Positions 1 to 8,870 of a stretch of DNA of 64,000 nt are shown in pieces. The notes beneath the pieces are model-generated. The model had not been told where the DNA came from. It did no database searches and worked only from the letters and a program-made list of their open reading frames with translations. Within the stretch, counting starts at the first letter, position 1. Every line of letters starts with the position of its first letter. The position numbers and the translations under genes were made by a program. The stretch comes from Haloferax marisrubri (GTDB lineage: Archaea > Halobacteriota > Halobacteria > Halobacteriales > Haloferacaceae). The stretch lies in contig NZ_LOPW02000022.1 of assembly GCF_001469875.2 (NCBI RefSeq), positions 259,829 to 323,828 of the forward strand, written 5' to 3'.

Positions 1-2
1 AG

Positions 3-95
3 AGAACCTTGTTTACCGGAATGGAATTGTCGGACTACCTCCTACTGTCGATTGTGATGCTGTTCGGCGAGAGTGGTTTCGACCCGCCGGGTTGA
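3..95 (+). CDS. Possible C-terminal fragment of a gene entering from the left
   Basis: A frame open from the window edge ends at a TGA at 93-95. It encodes about 30 residues, with a hydrophobic stretch (YLLLSIVMLF) and a C-terminal tail ending DPPG. An internal ATG at 21 could also start a 24-residue peptide. I do not recognise it. It may equally be chance, since nothing else supports coding. Confidence 0.25.
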   Translation, partial: RTLFTGMELSDYLLLSIVMLFGESGFDPPG

Positions 96-688
96 CGCGT
101 GTACCATTCTACGTGTGTCACTGATTCGGGAGCGATGCGTATCGTTCTCACACCGGGGTTTCGCTTGCTCTTGTCAATTTCTCGCCACTCGTCGGTCGTG
201 GGTGCAGTATTGAGGTTCAGCAGACAGCCGCTCTTCGTTCAATCACGGGATCTCCACTAATTTCGTTTGTAGTCACTCTCATACACCGAACTTGTGAGTA
301 GTCAACAAATAGGCTATTCAGTATGTGTTCAACTCAGATGACCACCATACTCAATGGCCACGGAGTGGCCACTGTGATTCGTAGTTAATATGTTCTACCA
401 TCTGAGATGGCCACTCCGTGGCCACCGAGGCAAGATAACCCCTCCAGCGGCTAATTATTGATAGGTATTTGTTATGTCAAAATACTCCTTCACTGACAGC
501 CAGCAGAGGTGTTCACTAAGACACCCATGATGAATGCAGCAGAAATTAGCCGCTATACGAAACCGCAGGATGGCAAGGGTATTTTAACAGAGCTTAAAGA
601 ATGGCGTCTGGTATGATATAGGCGGATAAACGACGACTGATGCTGAAAAAGCAGCGGTTCAAATAGTATGCGTCGACGTAGAGGAGCG
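96..688. other. Gene-poor AT-rich region with palindromes
   Basis: No convincing gene is visible. The region holds the nested inverted repeats at 333-424, described separately, and a 29-codon frame at 527-616 (starting MMNAAEISRY) that may be a relic. The tyrosine recombinase at 689 is transcribed towards this region, so its transcript ends here. An origin, partition site or recombination site of the element would fit the palindromes, but nothing shows which. Confidence 0.5.
333..424. repeat. Nested palindromes TGGCCAC-NNN-GTGGCCA
   Basis: TGGCCACGGAGTGGCCA at 355-371 is a 7-bp inverted repeat with a 3-base centre. At 408-424 lies TGGCCACTCCGTGGCCA, its exact reverse complement, so the pair also forms a large inverted repeat. 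A further pair, CTCAGATG (333-340) and CATCTGAG (399-406), is interleaved. Such spaced palindromes usually bind dimeric DNA-binding proteins. A ribbon-helix-helix regulator is encoded at 1735-2262, but the link between them is inference. Confidence 0.8.
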
Positions 689-1738
689 CTACCTACCTAT
701 GAGATCACGGATGAGGTCGTTGTAATTCTCCTCATCGTGATCATAGTTGTCCTTCGTGACGCTGGGGTGACTGTGGTTCATCGCCTTGCTACGCGTCTCC
801 AGCGAGAGTCCGCTCTTCTTCATTTTGTGGTTGAACGTGTGCCGGAGAGCGTGAGCAGTGACCTTGTGCATGACCTTGGTGTCGTTGTCGGTGTTCATCA
901 CTTCCTTTTGTCGCTCGGTCAGGTAGATCTCACCGAGCGTATCCTGAATCCCCGCTTCTTCGGCGGCATCTTTGAGGAATCTACTCAGTCCCTCGTTCGT
1001 TTCGATCTTTCCTCCCCCGTTCTCGCTGATGAAGAGATAGTCGCACTCTTCTGCTCCGGGCCGTGCGCTACGCTCCAGTTCGATCCATTGCCGGATGTTC
1101 ACTGCGAGCGCTTCGCTGATTGCGACCGTGTGCGACTTCCCTCCCTTTCCATCTCTCACGTGGAGTGTCAGTTCGTCAAGGTCGACGTCACTGATTTTTA
1201 ACTCCCGGATTTCTGCGTTTCGCAGGCCGGTTTCTGCTCCGATTGTCACGATCAGCTGGTTCCGGTGCGTTTCTATCGCGTCGTACAGCTTGTTCAGTTC
1301 GTCTTCCGTCAGGGGGACCCGGTTCATTGACTCCCGGGTCTTGTACCGGAACCCTCTAATCGGGATATCCCCGACGAATTCCGGCTTGATCTTGAGCTCA
1401 TCCGCTCGGTCAGAGTGCGCATGAAGGAACTTGTAAAGCGCTTTCACTGCGCTTCTCTTGTTCCGCACCGTCTCCATTCGATTACCTTTGACAGAGCACG
1501 ACGCAAGGTAATCGATAATGTCCTGCTTCTCGGCCCCGATGACGGAGGTTCCCTGCTCGTCGAGGAAGGCTGTAAACAGCCGGAGGGTGCAGGCTCGTCT
1601 CCGAGTGGTCGATGGGGCGAGTTTGATTCCGCTTTCTTTCAGGAGATATTCACGGACCTGGGGGTCCGTCACCCCCCATTCGTTTAGCTGTCGTTCTTCG
1701 ACTTGGTCAGGATGGTCGTAAGGGTCGTATCCCGTCAT
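689..1738 (-). CDS. Tyrosine recombinase / integrase (XerC/D-like)
   Basis: This 349-residue protein is a site-specific tyrosine recombinase. The N-terminal part (about 30-110) resembles the SAM-like core-binding domain. The catalytic domain shows Arg173 (TGLRNAEIREL), a lysine in the beta-hairpin (GKGGKS, about 198-201), the HxxR motif H296-R299 (HALRH), a histidine in NHSHPS (about 322-324) and the likely nucleophile Tyr332 (NYDH), so the active-site set looks complete. The start overlaps the stop of the upstream regulator by four bases (ATGA), which indicates translational coupling. It is the least similar of the three recombinases in this element and could serve resolution or inversion rather than integration. 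Family assignment is secure; its site is unknown. Confidence 0.93.
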   Translation of the reverse strand: MTGYDPYDHPDQVEERQLNEWGVTDPQVREYLLKESGIKLAPSTTRRRACTLRLFTAFLDEQGTSVIGAEKQDIIDYLASCSVKGNRMETVRNKRSAVKALYKFLHAHSDRADELKIKPEFVGDIPIRGFRYKTRESMNRVPLTEDELNKLYDAIETHRNQLIVTIGAETGLRNAEIRELKISDVDLDELTLHVRDGKGGKSHTVAISEALAVNIRQWIELERSARPGAEECDYLFISENGGGKIETNEGLSRFLKDAAEEAGIQDTLGEIYLTERQKEVMNTDNDTKVMHKVTAHALRHTFNHKMKKSGLSLETRSKAMNHSHPSVTKDNYDHDEENYNDLIRDLIGR

Positions 1739-2262
1739 GATTCGTTAGCAGTCTCGATCGCGTACTTCGGTTCCTGTGCAGGTTGGCGAGCGACTACACC
1801 TCTATCCACGAGCTTCTCCGCAGCTAGAAGTGCGCTCTGCCTCGAGATGTCGAGCGTTTCAGCGAGATCAGAAGGACGTGCTTGATCCCGCTCCTCGATC
1901 AGGGCCTGATGGACGTCGTTGATTGGTGCGTGATGCTCCGAGTCACTCTCCTCGTTGGTGTTTTCCTGGATGTTGAGGTCGTCCAATTGCGAAGAGAGCT
2001 CATCGACCTCTTCGTGGAGACTGTTCGCGATTTGTTTGACCCGATCAACGTTGATCGCGTGCTGTCCGTTAAGCACACGTGCGTGGTCGTCGATTGCGCT
2101 TCGCATACACATCGACAGGTTTCCAGCATGATGCTCGTCGGCGCATTCTTCGAGCTTTTCTTTGTGCCGATTAGTGAGACAAACCCGGGTCCGGACGAAT
2201 TCAGATTCGGAATTCTGACTTTCGTCTTCGACTCCGTCGTCTCGGTCGTTATCTTCCTTCAT
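1735..2262 (-). CDS. Predicted regulator: ribbon-helix-helix plus winged helix
   Basis: I chose the ATG at 2262 (175 residues), because the upstream extension begins with TTG and has low-complexity composition. After an acidic N-terminus, residues about 22-60 (starting VRTRVCLTN) look like a ribbon-helix-helix DNA-binding fold. A glutamate-rich linker follows. The C-terminal 50 residues (RPSDLAETLDISRQSALLAAEKL, then a VARQ...YAI wing) look like a MarR/ArsR-type winged helix. The gene overlaps the recombinase by four bases, so the pair is probably co-transcribed and the regulator may control recombinase expression or act as a directionality or partition factor. Both domains were assigned by eye only. 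The fused architecture is unusual. Confidence 0.6.
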   Translation of the reverse strand: MKEDNDRDDGVEDESQNSESEFVRTRVCLTNRHKEKLEECADEHHAGNLSMCMRSAIDDHARVLNGQHAINVDRVKQIANSLHEEVDELSSQLDDLNIQENTNEESDSEHHAPINDVHQALIEERDQARPSDLAETLDISRQSALLAAEKLVDRGVVARQPAQEPKYAIETANES

Positions 2263-2593
2263 TGCTTGTTCTTCGCCCTGAGCGGTCGCTGGCCTCTCAG
2301 GGGGTTGTCGCTGATTCGGTCGGTTGCGTTTGTGTGCATGTGTTTGGTTGGTGGTTTGCTTCAGGCGGCGCTGATTTGGCCCCAAACCGATCGACAGACT
2401 CTCGTCTATGAGTCCGGACCGAGAGGGTTGGAGGGCGTTCAGAGGGGACCGCCGTGACGGTACGCTCCTCAGGACGTCGACCCCGTCACTGCCGGTTCAC
2501 TATTGGCGAGCAGGGGACGTGCCATCTTGGCTGGTTAGAGATGCACCGTGGATGGTGGTGGCTTCGATAGGTGTGTTTCTGGTTTTGGAATCA
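2263..2593. other. Intergenic region upstream of the regulator-recombinase pair
   Basis: This gap of about 330 bases lies between the 3' end of the 295-residue recombinase and the chosen start of the regulator. It must contain the promoter of the regulator-recombinase pair on the minus strand, but I see no clear TATA box. A TTG-initiated extension of the regulator reaches 2385 and cannot be excluded. Nothing else is recognisable. Confidence 0.4.
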
Positions 2594-3481
2594 TTACAGC
2601 AGTTCGTCGGGATTGATGCCGTCAAGGAGGGCGTCGTGCTCGCTCCGAAGTTCCTCGGCGTCCATTTCTAGATAACCGAGCGTGGACCGAGTGTCACGGT
2701 GCCCCATTAGTTCCTTGATACGGTAGATGTCCGCCCCGTTCCGTCGGAGGCGATTCGCGAATGTCGCACGGAACCGATGGACGTTCACGTTGTCTACTCC
2801 CGCTCTCTCACCGAGTCGCTGGATGACTTGAAGGAGTCCACTCTTCGTGAGAACCCCCCCAGAACGTGAGGGGAAGACGGGATCTTCTGGTTCGGGATCG
2901 CGAATCTGTTTTAGTTTCTGTATGGCCTCGGCGCATCGCTGAGAGAATATGGCCGTGTACTCGTTGTGTTGCTTGGCCTCCTCGAAATGGGCGGTCCGAG
3001 CTTCGAGGTCGATGTCCTTGAACTGGAGTCTGCGGGCGGACGAATTTCGCGCACCCGAAGAGGCGAGGAAGAGTACGATAGCCTGGTCTCTGAGCGTATT
3101 CGCGTGATTGAGAATCTGACTCAGTTCTTCCTCGGTGTACGGGTTCGCTTTCTTCCGCTTTCGAGGGAGCAACGAATACTCTCCGAGCTCGTCTATATCT
3201 GCGAACTCGAAGTAGTATTCAATCGCTTTCTGGGTGTTGTTGATGTGACTATTAGAGTAGTCGTCGTCGATCATCTGAGCGCGAAACTCCATAACGTCGG
3301 CGTCGGTAGGTGACGTCGTACCGACGTCTTCGAGAAAGACTCGCGCCATCGTCACGTGCGCACGCGTAGTCTTCTGCGTGAACCCCTTCTTGATGCGGAG
3401 GAACGTCTCGAACTCGTTCATCAGCTCTTGGAGCTCTGTCTTATCGACGTTCGGTTCGGTGCCGTGGGATGTCGTACTCAT
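2594..3481 (-). CDS. Tyrosine recombinase (phage integrase family)
   Basis: The start is placed at 3481, where GGAGG precedes the ATG at good spacing (295 residues). Residues about 14-90 form the SAM-like N-terminal domain (SHINNTQKAIEYYF). The catalytic domain has Arg145 (SSGARNSS), a lysine candidate at about 170, H235-R238 (HRFR), H261 (LMGHRD) and Tyr270 (STLGY), so it appears active. It is clearly paralogous to the recombinase at 4501-5331: both share SHINNT, ASSG-R, T-SGLL and NGADI-KELM blocks. The transcript would run leftwards. It could cooperate with its paralog, or one of the two may belong to a second, nested element. Confidence 0.92.
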   Translation of the reverse strand: MSTTSHGTEPNVDKTELQELMNEFETFLRIKKGFTQKTTRAHVTMARVFLEDVGTTSPTDADVMEFRAQMIDDDYSNSHINNTQKAIEYYFEFADIDELGEYSLLPRKRKKANPYTEEELSQILNHANTLRDQAIVLFLASSGARNSSARRLQFKDIDLEARTAHFEEAKQHNEYTAIFSQRCAEAIQKLKQIRDPEPEDPVFPSRSGGVLTKSGLLQVIQRLGERAGVDNVNVHRFRATFANRLRRNGADIYRIKELMGHRDTRSTLGYLEMDAEELRSEHDALLDGINPDELL

Positions 3482-3855
3482 TGTCCCACCCTCCGAGTTG
3501 TGGATGCGGTGCTCCCGCGTCGGGAGGCTCGTACTTGGTGCCCGACTAATGGTGTAGCAGGACAATTCGTCGATTCTGTTGCTTGTATTAGGTCGGATTT
3601 CATGCGTTGTTTGTTCTGTCGTGGGTTAGTTGCGTTCCTGTGAACGAGCGTTGGAGGGCTCGTGAGGGCGTGGGCGTCAGCGGGTTTCGTTCGCGACCAC
3701 GCACCGCAAAGTCCGAGGGTTGTATATAAACATCTCCGTGATTTTCGGCATTCTGCGCGACGCGGGGAACTTCTGCATGGTGAATCCCTTGTGTTATTTA
3801 TGTGATTCTTGCCGTAGAGGACAAGTCCCGAATTAGTCCTCTACGTCAGTAATAA
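3482..3855. other. Divergent intergenic region with promoter signals
   Basis: The region separates the minus-strand recombinase from the plus-strand winged-helix gene. TATATAAA at 3723-3730 and TTATTTATG at 3794-3802 are good TATA candidates. A 19-codon frame at 3777-3836 (MVNPLCYLCDSCRRGQVPN) sits about 50 bases after the first box and has a CxxCxxC pattern, but it overlaps the operator-like repeat at 3813-3845 and may be accidental. No larger gene is visible. Confidence 0.45.
3813..3845. promoter_or_regulatory. Operator-like inverted repeat CGTAGAGGAC-N13-GTCCTCTACG
   Basis: The two 10-base arms (3813-3822 and 3836-3845) are perfect inverted copies separated by 13 bases. The repeat lies about 10-45 bases after the TATA-like TTATTTATG at 3794-3802, so it covers the expected transcription start of the following winged-helix gene. 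That position suits repression, most simply autoregulation. A transcribed hairpin is the alternative. Confidence 0.6.
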
Positions 3856-4500
3856 GTGACTACGTATCACGCTTCTATCGTGATGCGGAGCCGAACTGTC
3901 GAATTGGATGAGGTACTGACTGTCATGGATGGCGGAGACGATCCGGTTATGTCCACAGCAGAAGTAGCCTCCCGACTCCCAGTCGGACGAGACCGGACAC
4001 TTGACCTGCTACACGAACTCAAGAATAAAGGCGAAATTCGTTCGAAGGAGGTGGGTGCTAACGGTCTTATTTGGTGGGTGAGGCCGAAACACCCATCCCA
4101 AGCACCTCCGGCGAGCGAGGATGGAGAGGTGGAATCAGATCGAGACAGATTGCAAGTTGAGAAGAACATAGTAGCTAATGATCTCGAAGTTGTTGGCCAG
4201 ATTAAGAATCTGGACATTCCAGGGACAGATTCTGTCCGTGAGTTACGCCAAATCGCGATTCAGTGGGCATGTTATTATGTGATAAATAAACACAATACCT
4301 CGCTGGACTCTGCAACTGATTACGTGTTGTCGAGGTACCCTGGAGGCTACCAGTATCGCCGCACAGAAATGAAAGACCTCCTCCGCGGGAGTTTCTCCAG
4401 ACTATCGTTCATAGAAATAAAACAAGACGGCACGGTTCGCTACTCAGGTCATAAAAAAGACCGCGACAGGTACAGCGGGGTTGCCTGGAAGAAGTCCTGA
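3856..4500 (+). CDS. Winged-helix DNA-binding protein of the element
   Basis: This protein has 214 residues from a GTG at 3856, or 205 from the ATG at 3883; the later start leaves the inverted repeat wholly upstream and is a good alternative. The first 80 residues form a winged helix of a type common in haloarchaeal plasmids and viruses (MSTAEVASRLPVGRDRTLDL, then GLIWWVRP as the wing). The rest (about 100-214) is a basic C-terminal region ending in a lysine-rich tail, which I do not recognise. It is the only plus-strand gene in the element and lies between two recombinases transcribed away from or towards it. A repressor, excision control or plasmid-maintenance role is plausible but unproven. 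Confidence 0.65.
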   Translation: MTTYHASIVMRSRTVELDEVLTVMDGGDDPVMSTAEVASRLPVGRDRTLDLLHELKNKGEIRSKEVGANGLIWWVRPKHPSQAPPASEDGEVESDRDRLQVEKNIVANDLEVVGQIKNLDIPGTDSVRELRQIAIQWACYYVINKHNTSLDSATDYVLSRYPGGYQYRRTEMKDLLRGSFSRLSFIEIKQDGTVRYSGHKKDRDRYSGVAWKKS

Positions 4501-5331
4501 TTACAGGTCTTCTGCGTAGCGGTCGTACTGCTCGTCGAGTGCCTTACCGCTCAGATGCAGGTATTTCATCGTAGCTGTGATGTCCTCATGGCGCATGAGT
4601 TCCTTCACGACGGAGATGTCGGCCCCGTTTTCAATCATACTCGTCGCGAAGTAGTGTCGGAACATGTGAACAGTAACTCGCTGTTCGATGTTCGCGTCGC
4701 GCGCACGCCTACGGACGAGTTGCAGTAATCCGCTACGAGTCAAGCGCTGGTTCGTCCGGGAGAGAAATAGTGGATCATGTTCGACGGCGCGGTGAGAAAG
4801 ATAGGATTCGATCGAGTCGGCACAGCTCTGTGAGATGCGCGCGACACCTCCTTTGCCGAATTTGCCTTCCTGAATCCTGAGAACCCGTTCGTCAAGATCC
4901 GCGTCAGTAACGTTCAGATCACACAACTCCGTTGCCCGGACACCGCTTGATGCGAGTGTTTTGAGTATCGCATAATCCCGGTACGTGTTGCAGGTGTACA
5001 GCATACGCCGCACCTGACTCTTCGAGATTGTCTCAGGGAGCTTCTTCGGACGCTTCAGTCGCGTGAATTCGACTTCCTCACCGTGGAATCCGAAGTAGTA
5101 GGTGACCGCTTTCATCGTGTTGTTGATGTGACTGGGAGAGTACCCGTCGTCCATCATGCGCTCCTGGAACTCTTTCGCCTCGTCGGGGGAGGGACGGATG
5201 TCCTGGTACGCGTCCAGAAAGACCGCAGCCATCATTTTGTGTTGGTTCACCGTCTTTTCTCCGAGTCCCTGGTCGATTTTGAGATAGCGCGCAAAATCGG
5301 TTAATACGTCGTCTCGCTTTGTCTCATACAT
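4501..5331 (-). CDS. Tyrosine recombinase next to the tRNA junction (likely the integrase)
   Basis: This 276-residue enzyme has the complete catalytic set: Arg132 (SSGVRATEL), lysines in GKFGKGG (157/160), H222-R225 (HMFRH), H248 (LMRHED) and Tyr257 (MKYLHL). The N-terminal SAM-like domain spans about 5-85. Its start codon lies about 130 bases from the 3' end of the tRNA(CAU) gene, the usual place for an integrase that targets a tRNA 3' end, so I infer it mediates integration of this element. It is paralogous to the recombinase at 2594-3481. The 3' end abuts the stop of the convergent winged-helix gene with no gap. Confidence 0.93.
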   Translation of the reverse strand: MYETKRDDVLTDFARYLKIDQGLGEKTVNQHKMMAAVFLDAYQDIRPSPDEAKEFQERMMDDGYSPSHINNTMKAVTYYFGFHGEEVEFTRLKRPKKLPETISKSQVRRMLYTCNTYRDYAILKTLASSGVRATELCDLNVTDADLDERVLRIQEGKFGKGGVARISQSCADSIESYLSHRAVEHDPLFLSRTNQRLTRSGLLQLVRRRARDANIEQRVTVHMFRHYFATSMIENGADISVVKELMRHEDITATMKYLHLSGKALDEQYDRYAEDL

Positions 5332-5462
5332 TTTCGTTCACCTAGTGGTCGCCAAGAAAGCCCGGCTCGATGCCTTGTGGTCCGGTCCGGACGGACCCAA
5401 ACCAGTAGTTACTGCACGAGAGACGACTATCGCACCTCTACCGGATCGTGAAGAAGCCTCGA

Positions 5463-5537
5463 TGGGCCCTATGGGGTTCGAACCCATGACCACTCGGTTA
5501 TGAGCCGAGCGCTCTGACCAGACTGAGCTAAGGGCCC
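5463..5537 (-). tRNA. tRNA with CAU anticodon (Ile2 or elongator Met)
   Basis: The cloverleaf is complete: acceptor GGGCCCT pairs with AGGGCCC, the anticodon stem CTCGG/CCGAG encloses CTCATAA with anticodon CAT, the T-arm is GGGTTCGAACCCC, and the discriminator is A at 5463. A CAU anticodon serves initiator Met, elongator Met or Ile2 (agmatidine-modified). The CTTAGCTCAG D-arm and CTCATAA loop remind me of Ile2, but I cannot decide from sequence. The gene is intact although the mobile element abuts its 3' end, so the element must carry or restore the T-arm/acceptor sequence. Confidence 0.93.
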
Positions 5538-5586
5538 TCGGTCGATTCTTTCCCGTCGTCCCTCTTATGTCTTATCAGAAGCTGTC

Positions 5587-5618
5587 GCCGACGAATCGGA
5601 GACGAGACGCTCGTCGGC
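5587..5618 (-). other. Hairpin GCCGACGA/TCGTCGGC between two tRNA genes
   Basis: Two perfect 8-base arms enclose a 16-base loop rich in GACGAGAC. The hairpin lies in the spacer between tRNA-Asn and tRNA(CAU). It may be a processing or termination signal for tRNA-Asn. There is no T-tract, so a classical terminator is not supported. Confidence 0.5.
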
Positions 5619-5634
5619 GTGAGAAACGGAGAAG

Positions 5635-5707
5635 CGCCACCGCCAGGACTCGAACCTGGGACAACCTCGTTAACAGCGAGGTGCTCTACCAACTGAGCTA
5701 CGGCGGC
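5635..5707 (-). tRNA. tRNA-Asn(GUU)
   Basis: Acceptor GCCGCCG pairs with CGGTGGC (one G-U), anticodon stem CCTCG/CGAGG carries the loop CTGTTAA with anticodon GTT, T-arm is CCAGGTTCGAGTCCTGG, and the discriminator is G. It lies about 100 bases upstream of the tRNA(CAU) gene on the same strand, so the two may share a transcript. A perfect 8-bp hairpin (5587-5594 with 5611-5618) sits between them. No X-X'-X tail of the kind seen behind five other tRNAs is present. Confidence 0.95.
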
Positions 5708-5843
5708 TTTCGTCTGCACTCTCTCGTATTCGATGTTTCTTGATAGGGCTTTCGTTTTTAACCGACGGCTGGCGGATGCCACCGCCTGACGCGGTCGGGG
5801 GAGCACCGTCACGCTTTCGCCCGCCCGCGGGAAACCAGCGGGC

Positions 5844-7207
5844 ATGACGAACTCGGACCTCGACGCGGTCGTCGCCGCGGTCCGCGAGCGCATCGACCCC
5901 GACGAGGCGGAGCGTCGGGCGCTCGCGGCGGCCGCGGCGGCCCTCGAATCCCGCGTCCACGACGCCCTCGCGGACCTGCCGGTGGACGCCGACGCGCTCC
6001 AAGTCGGCAGCACCGCCCGCGGCACGTGGCTCTCGGGCGACCGCGACATCGACCTGTTCGTGCGCTTTCCCGCCGACCTCGACCGCGAGGAACTCGAGAC
6101 GTACGGCCTCGAAGTCGGCCACGCCGTCCTCCCCGACGGCCACGAGGAGTACGCCGAACACCCCTACGTGAAAGGCGACTACGACGGCTTCGACGTGGAC
6201 CTCGTTCCCTGTTACGACGTGCCCACCGCCTCGGACATCCGCTCGGCGGTCGACCGGACGCCGTTTCACAACGCCTACCTGACCGAGCGCCTCGACGACG
6301 ACCTCGCGGCCGACGTGCGCGTCTTCAAGCGATTTCTGAAGGGTATCGGTGCGTACGGGAGCGACCTCCGAACCGAGGGCTTCTCGGGCTATCTCGCCGA
6401 ACTCCTCGTCGTCGAACACGGCGGCTTCGAATCGTTGCTCCGGGCGGCCGCCGACTGGAGCCCGCAGGTCGAGTTCGACCCGGAGGACCACGGGACACGG
6501 AGCTTTTCGGACCCGCTCGTCGTCATCGACCCGACCGACCCCGAGCGGAACGTCGCCGCGGTCTGCTCGGCTGAGAACGTCGCCCGCCTCCAGCACTACG
6601 CTCGCGACCTGCTCGCTGACCCGCGCGAATCGCTCTTTTTCCGGCCTGACCCACCGGCGCTCGACGCCGACGGCGTTCGGAGCCACCTCGATCGACGCGG
6701 GACCACGGCCGTTGCCGTCGTCTTCGACTGCCCGGACCTCGTGGACGACCAGCTCTACCCACAGCTGAGAAAGTCGCTGACCGGCGTCGCCGACGGCCTC
6801 GATAGACGCGGCTTCGACGTGTTCCGGCGCGCGACGTTCGCCGACACCGAGACCGACGGCGAGGGGCAGGGCGAGGCGGTCCTCTTCGCCGAACTCTCGG
6901 TGGCCGAGCGTCCGGCGGTCGAGCGCCACGAGGGGCCGCCGGTCCACGTCCGCCAGCACGCCGAGGGGTTCTACGGCGCGTACGAGGACGGCGACGACCA
7001 CTACGGACCGTTCCTCGACGGCGACCGTTACGTGGTCGAGCGCGAACGGGAGTTCACCTCGGCGACCGGCTTCCTCGAAAGCGACGCGCTGTTCGACGTG
7101 GCGCTCGGAAAACACGTGGAATCGACGCTCAAAACGGACGGCTACGACGTGCTCGTCGGCGACGACGTGGCCGCGCTCGCCGAGTCGTTCGGCGCCGAGT
7201 TGGGTCG

Positions 7208-7229
<22 letters not shown>
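5844..7229 (+). CDS. cca: CCA-adding enzyme (tRNA nucleotidyltransferase, class I archaeal)
   Basis: This enzyme adds the 3'-terminal CCA to tRNAs; the tRNA genes in this window do not encode CCA. At 461 residues it has the usual archaeal length. The nucleotidyltransferase signature lies at residues 54-72 (VGSTARGTWLSGDRDIDLF), with catalytic Asp68 and Asp70; a third acidic residue is in FDVDLVPC near 113. The central and C-terminal parts match archaeal CCA enzymes, including SDPLVVIDPTDPERNVAA. The neighbourhood, divergent from two tRNA genes, fits its role but is probably incidental. Its 3' end overlaps the convergent deacetylase gene by 22 bases. Confidence 0.95.
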
Positions 7230-8220
<991 letters not shown>

Positions 8221-8221
<1 letters not shown>

Positions 8222-8652
8222 TATTCGAAGAGGGAGAAGTAGGTCTCGATATCCTCGGATTGGACCGTCCGCCGGTCGGCGTGGTGGGCGAGTTTGACGG
8301 CGGCGCTCGCCACGTTGACGGCGTAGTCTTCGAGGATATCGGCCAGGGCGATTCGAGCGTCCATCGCGACGCGGTAGCGGTCGTCGATTCGGAGGCGGGC
8401 GATGCGGTCGATGGGGGCGATAGGGAGGAAGAGTTCGTCGCGGTCGACGACCTGCTGGACGCCGAAGTCCTCGGCCATCAACGTCTTGCGACCGTCCGCC
8501 GTCGCCCGGTCGGCGGCGTCTATCGCGAGCTCGGCGCCGTGGTCCTGAATCCGGCGGGCGAGCGCCTCGGCGGCGCCGGCGCTCACTCGCAACTCACCTG
8601 CGTTCTGCCGGATAATCGCGTCTACCGGGGCGAACGGTAGCTCGACACTCAT
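8221..8652 (-). CDS. hstA: Archaeal histone, two fused histone folds
   Basis: This 143-residue DNA-binding protein contains two histone folds in tandem (about 1-66 and 74-143), each beginning with a P-L-P/A-PVD or PIAPIDR helix and ending in an R-T/K-x-ED signature (GRKTLMAEDF, RRTVQSEDIE). This doublet form is characteristic of haloarchaea. A TATAAT-like box at 8679-8684 on the minus strand is about 27-32 bases from the start, suggesting a short or absent leader. The stop shares a base with the deacetylase start, and the RPA gene lies 218 bases upstream on the same strand. The role in chromatin or as a transcription regulator is known for the family only in part. Confidence 0.93.
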
Positions 8653-8780
8653 ACCCACATATCGGGTCCGTGCGGCGTATAATCCTTTCCGTCGCGGCCC
8701 CTTCTGTATTTTATCGCACGCAGGGCTCCCGAGCGGTCGGATTTCGCTCTCAGAGCCCGCCGAAACCGGACGAACGATGA

Positions 8781-8800
8781 GTCGGGTTCGATAGCCCGAC
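8781..8800 (-). other. Hairpin GTCGGG/CCCGAC in the RPA-histone spacer
   Basis: Six-base perfect arms enclose an 8-base loop (ttcgatag). It lies between the end of the RPA gene (8871) and the histone promoter, so it could mark the RPA transcript end. No T-run follows on the minus strand. The spacer also contains a GTCGCGTCGTCG-type low-complexity repeat at 8835-8870. Confidence 0.35.
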
Positions 8801-8870
8801 GAGGACGGGGCGGTGGGCGACCGGCAGTCGTTTTGTCGCGTCGTCGCTCCGTCGCGTCGTCGCGTCGTCG

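Larger units (their letters stand above)
1..5462. mobile_element. Right end of an integrated element abutting tRNA(CAU)
   Basis: The block is visibly AT-richer than the remaining 58 kb and contains only recombinases, winged-helix proteins, palindromes and small unassigned reading frames. All three tyrosine recombinases lie on the minus strand, and the last one begins about 130 bases from the 3' end of the tRNA(CAU) gene at 5463. Integration of tyrosine-recombinase elements into tRNA 3' ends, with the integrase next to the junction, is well established in archaea. I found no second copy of the tRNA 3' end in 1-5462, so the other attachment site is probably left of the window. Whether this is a provirus, an integrated plasmid or an integrative element cannot be decided, because no capsid, replication or conjugation gene is in view. 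Confidence 0.75.

Noticed and set aside
668-1201. A 177-codon plus-strand frame opposite the first recombinase
   Set aside because: It is the reverse of the recombinase's catalytic domain, where every catalytic residue is present on the minus strand. It has no domain of its own.
5338-5462. Attachment-site copy of the tRNA end next to the integrase
   Set aside because: I compared the T-arm and acceptor sequence with this spacer and the rest of 1-5462 and found no copy longer than a few bases.
8835-8870. GTCGCGTCGTCG-type repeat as a regulatory array
   Set aside because: Low-complexity CGTC runs are common in this GC-rich DNA. Without conservation data it is not distinguishable from background.
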